DNA of 64,000 nt from Diphasiastrum complanatum. Its lineage: Eukaryota > Streptophyta > Lycopodiopsida > Lycopodiales > Lycopodiaceae. The notes under the pieces were generated by a model. The model saw nothing but the letters and a program-made list of their open reading frames with translations. It searched no databases and was not told where the DNA came from. A program made the translations under genes and the position numbers. The stretch covers positions 61,361,910 through 61,425,909 of the forward strand of contig CM055095.1 of assembly GCA_029204225.1 (NCBI GenBank), in the 5' to 3' direction. The stretch's first letter is position 1. Every line of letters starts with the position of its first letter. This document shows positions 51,901 through 57,900 of the stretch, piece by piece.

Positions 51901-54900
51901 GTGTGGTTTTCCACCATAGCTTTCCACTGTTTGAAGTATTTGAACGCTTCAGATTTCAGCTTCAGAAAATAGACCCATACCTTCCGTGAGAAATCATCTA
52001 CGAAGGTCATGAGATAGTATGCCCCCCTTGCTGATTTGACCTGCATGGGACCGCATAAATCTGAATACACAAGCTCAAGAATGCCCTTGGCCCTGGTAGC
52101 TTTCTCCTTTGGAAACTTTTTCCTCTGTTGCTTCCCTAGTGCACAAGCCTCACATGTATCTGAAGAAGACTTAATGCTAGGAAGATCTACTACCATTTGT
52201 GCTTGTTCAAAACTTGCAAACTTTTATAACTCAAATGACCACATCTCTCGTGCCAAAGCTTGTCCCGATTAGTATCCCTTGCAGACAAGGCCTCTTGGCT
52301 AGGAATGGTTGTGAAAAGCTTGTAAAGACCTCCTTCTTGCATTCCCTTGGCTACCACCTTGAAGTTCTGATCTTTGTCTTTTACCAAACATGTAGAATCA
52401 TCAAACTCTACCATGTTCTGTTTGGTAATGGCACCAACAGATAGCAAGTTCTTAGCCAACCCTGGTACATGCAACACACTTTTAATTTCCTTCACCTCAA
52501 CTGATGACAGTTGTACTGCAGCTGTGCCTTTGCCTCTCACCATACATGTAGAATTATCTCCAAGGCAAACATGTTGACCATCTTCTGTCTCCTCATAGGT
52601 GCTGAACCAATCTCTATGAGGTGTCATGTGCTTTGAGGCTCCAGAATCAATGTACCATCCACCAAATGTGGATTCAGATGATAGGGCTGCGGTGAATAGC
52701 TCAAGCACACCAGATTGCTCCTCCTCTGCAACTTTGTCAACAAAGTGACCCTACTGGTTCTTTCCCTTCTTCTGATCACTTTGCTTCTTCCTGCATTCAA
52801 AAGCAAAATGCCCATACTTGCCACAATAGTTGCAGTTGCCCTTCCTCTTGGGTGTAGATGAGGAATTGGTGCTTGACTCCTCTCCAATCTGTGCTGCTCC
52901 AAGCTTTGCTTTGAGTTCTTTTTTTTGCCTTTGCCTTTCTTCTGAAAGTTTTGCTTCTTCTTAGAAGCAAATGCAAGCTCTGGATTATCTTCCCTTTCAG
53001 AAAGATTCTTCCGTCTCATCTCCTCCTGTAAAAGAAGACCACATAACTCCCCAAAGGTTGGGAGTTTCTCCCTAGCAGAAAGGGACATCACATAGTCTTG
53101 ATAGTTGAATGACAAGTTGTTCAAGACTATGGGGACAATACTCCTGTCACTTACTTTCTCTCCAACTGAAGCAAGCTGATCCATTAGGTCCTTGACCTTT
53201 GTAATATGATCATCAATTGTTGCACCTGCTTCCATCTTGAGAGTATGTAACCTGTTTTGCAAATACACCAGCTTGGCTGAATCCACTTTTTCAAACATAG
53301 ACTTCAGAATAGTCCAAGCATCAGCTGCATCCCTTGCATTGCAAATGTGAGGAATAATATTGTCCTTGACAGAAAGATTGATTATCCTATGAGCTTTCTA
53401 TCTCCTGTTCATGTAGTCCTTCAATTCAGGATCAGATGTTGGTACAGGCTCTGTACCTGTCATCACCTCCCAGGTTTGACCCCAAACTAGGGTATGTAGC
53501 CACTTCAAGGCAACCCTTCAGCTCCTGCTTTTGTCTTTGCCACTTGGTATGGCCTCACTAGCACAAGCACTAGGCCCCACTGGAACAGAAACCAGAAGCC
53601 CCTACAGAAAGTGCGCCCTACTTTTGTGTAAGCTCCTCCAGAAAGACTCCCCAAAACTTAGCCAAATTTAGAAAGTTTTTGGCATCCCACTCCCCTTGCC
53701 AATAGCTCTCCAACAGTGCAAGACTCCACCTGATCTGACACCCCTCTAGATCCTTCATATCCACTTGAGGTAGTTGACTCCTACACATATCTGGGAGTTG
53801 TATTCTCTGGCCCCACTTTCAGTATGAGACAGGTAGCAGTTTCTCGGTTACGGAAGGGCTATTCTTCATTGGTTGATCTAAAGAGACTGTGTTTTAGCTC
53901 ACACATTAGAGATGCGACTAGTAAGTGCTGACTCTTTGACACTATGGTAGTCCCCTCGGCCTTGTATGCAGCAGAGACATGGAGTAATGGTTTGAAAGCC
54001 TCTAAGTGGGCACACATCTCACGACTCCAGATCCATATGCTATCTCAGATGATATGGGCTAAGCCCTCTATACCCACCCCATTCAGATTGAGGCCTTGTT
54101 CCATATTATCACATTCATACAATGACTGGAGGATCTCCAAGGTGGAGACACGCACTATGTTGCAACAGCTTTGTCATCATCCCGACACTTACATTCCAAG
54201 GGATACTCCTTCTCATGGTATTCCTAGGCTCGCTGTCTCCTCTCTACATTGGGTATCCAAATCGCTGACCTATCTGCTGGCACTTATCAGTATATTTGAG
54301 GCCATCTGTACAGGGCGTATCTTCAGAGCACAAGGCAAAGTCCACTGGGACTAAGTTCTATCGTGCACATTTTCTATCTCGGGATCCAGCTAGATGTCCT
54401 ATAGTACCTGGGTATTTGGTGGAGGGTATCTCACATAGACTGCGGATAGTGATGGGTCAGTTTCGGGTTTCCTCACACCAGCTAGCCATTGAGACTGGCA
54501 GATATAGTAGCACTCCGCGAGAGGCTCGGATTTGCGGTACGTGCAATACACATGAGGTCGAGGATGAGTTCCATTTTCTCTTCAGATGCCCTGCTTACTA
54601 TGAGATCCGAGGGAGCTATTACTGCTTGTTTCGCGATCATCCAGTCACACTCTCTACCGTAATATCTTATGAGGATCCCAGATCTGTTGCACTAATGATT
54701 CGGAAGATGTCAGACTTGAGGATGGTGAGACTAGACACGAACACATCTAGATCCTCGTTATCTTGTTATATGCATTGTGTGTAACACCTCTAGATCCTTC
54801 ATATCCACTTGAGGTAGTTGACTCCTACACATATCTGGGAGTTGTATTCTTTGGACACCCTTTCAGTATGAGACAGGTAGCAGTTTCTCGGTTACGGAAG

Positions 54901-57900
54901 GGCTATTCTTCATTGGTTGATCTAGAGAGACTGTGTTTTAGCTCACACATTAGAGATGCGACTAGTAAGTGCTGACTCTTTGACACTATGGTAGTCCCCT
55001 CGGCCTTGTATGTAGCAGAGACATGGAGTAATGGTTTGAAAGCCTCTAAGTGGGCACGCATCTCACGACTCCAAATCCATATGCTATCTCAGATGATATG
55101 GGCTAAGCCCTCTATACCCGACCCCATTCAGATTGAGGCCTTGTTCCACATTATCACATTCATACAATGACTGGAGGATCTCCAAGGTGGAGACACGCAC
55201 TATGTTGCAGCAGCTTTGTCATCATCCCGACACTTACATTCCAAGGGATACTCCTTCTCATGGTATTCCTAGGCTCGCTGTCTCGTCTCTACATTGGGTA
55301 TCCAAATCGCTGACCTATTTGCTGGCACTTATCAGTATATTCGAGGCCATCTGTACAGGGCGTATCTTCAGAGCACAAGGCAAAGTCCACTGGGACTGAG
55401 TTCTATCGTGCACATTTTCTATCTCGGGATCCAGCTAGATGTCCTATAGTACCTGGGTATTTGGTGGAGAGTATCTCACATAGACTGCGGATAGTGATGG
55501 GTCAGTTTCGGGTTTCCTCACACTAGCTATCCATTGAGACTGGCAGATATAGTAGCACTCCGCGAGAGGCTCGGATTTGTGGTACGTGCGATACACATGA
55601 GGTCAAGGATGAGTTCCATTTTCTCTTCAGATGCCCTGCTTACTATGAGATCTGAGGGAGGTATTACTGCTTGTTTCGCGATCAGCCAGTCACACTCTCT
55701 ACCTTAATATCTTATGAGGATCCCAGATTTGTTGCACTAATGATTCGGAAGATGTCAGACTTGAGGATGGTGAGACTAGACACGAACACCCCCCCCCCCC
55801 TTCTTGATACAGCTGAGCATCATGGAGTGTTTATCTCGTCGGAGACAGAGACAGGAGAGTAGTGATTCTGATGGAGAGGTTGAGATTCCAGATGCTTCCA
55901 TACATAGACGACAGAGACAATGTAGGCACTCAGAGAGACAACCAGCCCATAGACCATAGCCCACAGCTCCACGACAGTAGAGACGACATCGACAGTTTTC
56001 ACTCGGAGACAACCGTCCACAGCCCATCCAAAGACAGTTTCATAGCATAATATACACCATTTTTTACCGACAGAGAGACATCTATTATATCATGAGCATG
56101 GACTGTGACTACTATATGCAGTTTCTGTTTTTACAATTATTGTTTCTTTAGATGTTTGAGCTTTTGAGCTCCTATTGTGCATACTTGACATGTACCCTTT
56201 ATTAGTCCTATGTACCTTAGGGAATTTCAAGGACATTAATAAAGATCTTTGTCTTCTTTCTCTCTCTAAATTTTGCCACATTATTTGGATTCAAGATTAT
56301 CACAGTCTCAGATTTACATTGGAACAGCTCCACGTATCATCACATCAGCTGGCTATTGAGACCGGGAGATTCCATGGTATTCCGAGAGGAGTGGATTTGC
56401 TAGCTATGCTCTTTGGGTGAGGTGGAGACTGAGGAGCACTTTATCTATAGGTGCCCTGTATATTATGAAATTAGAGGGAGATACTATTGTCTGTTTCGCG
56501 ACATGCCCATCACACTACGATCACTCATAGCATATGAGGACTCCCGTTGCGTTGCACTTATGATACTGCGATGAGACCTATGTCAGACATCTCAGCAGAG
56601 TCATTCTGTTTCTCAGCCTCGGATTACCGCTTTCTTCTCTAGGAGACGATCCCGCCAAGATCCAAAGTCTGAAGATGACGATGATGGTGACGACATGCCC
56701 GTTCACAGAGAGCAGTTGCAGATCTAGCTATCTGAACTATCATTAGGAGACATACATCTCACCCTCCTAGACGACGTCAACAGCTACCAGAGGTCCTCCA
56801 CGCTGCAACTCGTATCACATCCTTCTATAGCATCAGCATGTATTTCAGTTCCGAGTATATAGATATGCTATTTTTCATTACTGTTTCGGAGACGTTTCAT
56901 ACGCGTTGTTGTCTACATTGATCCTCTCATGTAAAATCTACTAACATATCCAAGCAACTATATATTCTGGGAGGATGTGTTTCTCAATTGCCTTTGCGTC
57001 CTATCTAGGATGCGCTCTGAACCATGATTTGAGATATCTTTTCCAGCCAAGTTATGGCACTCATGTGCTTTTATAAGAGTACAAAGGCCACTGAAAGATA
57101 CTGAGAAAGGCCTGAATGATGTACATGTGCATTCTTGAAAAGTTGTTGACAGAACAAGCAGTCCTATGAAACATGTTCTTAAATCAAGATAAGACAAGAT
57201 ATACTATATTGTTGTAAAGAAATGGGAGAGCACGGCCACCTCTGACATGAATGAGACCACCATGTATTTTTGGGCACCTTTCAAGATTCAAGCTTTTTAA
57301 GTTGATAAGACCTGTCAAATGGCGCATGCCTATGGCAGTGATTGAAAGACTGTTGCAAAAGCTCAAGGAAGTCAAGTTTAAAAATCCTGCATTAATCAAA
57401 GCCACAAATAAGCCTATACATTTTCCAAAACGTGTCATAGAAGACAAACATTTCCACATTCAACTACAAAGATTATGTTAGTAACCACAGAGCTATGAAA
57501 CCCCCTTTCATGACCTTTGACAATGAAAAGATATGTTTACGTCAAGAACTAACTTCTTATCATCAACAATTACGCTCCTACATAGGTTTAAAGATGTGTC
57601 CTTTCAAGAAAGGTAACATATCAATCAGCAACTCAGCTGCTGGTATGCAGAACAACTGCGCGCCAAAGAAAGATGAAGCATGTGACCTAGTTACGATAAT
57701 CTTGTGTATGCATTAAATTTTGTGCAAATCATGCCTGTTGTAAGAAACCGGAGACCAACATCTGATATTTGATCACAATAATCTAATCTTAAGCTTTGTA
57801 GATTTTGACAGAGCTCCAGGCACTGTAATCCTCCATCTGTAACCGATGAATCCGAAATGTCGAGCTCTAGTAATGATTCTTGTTGTGTCCCAACCACTTC

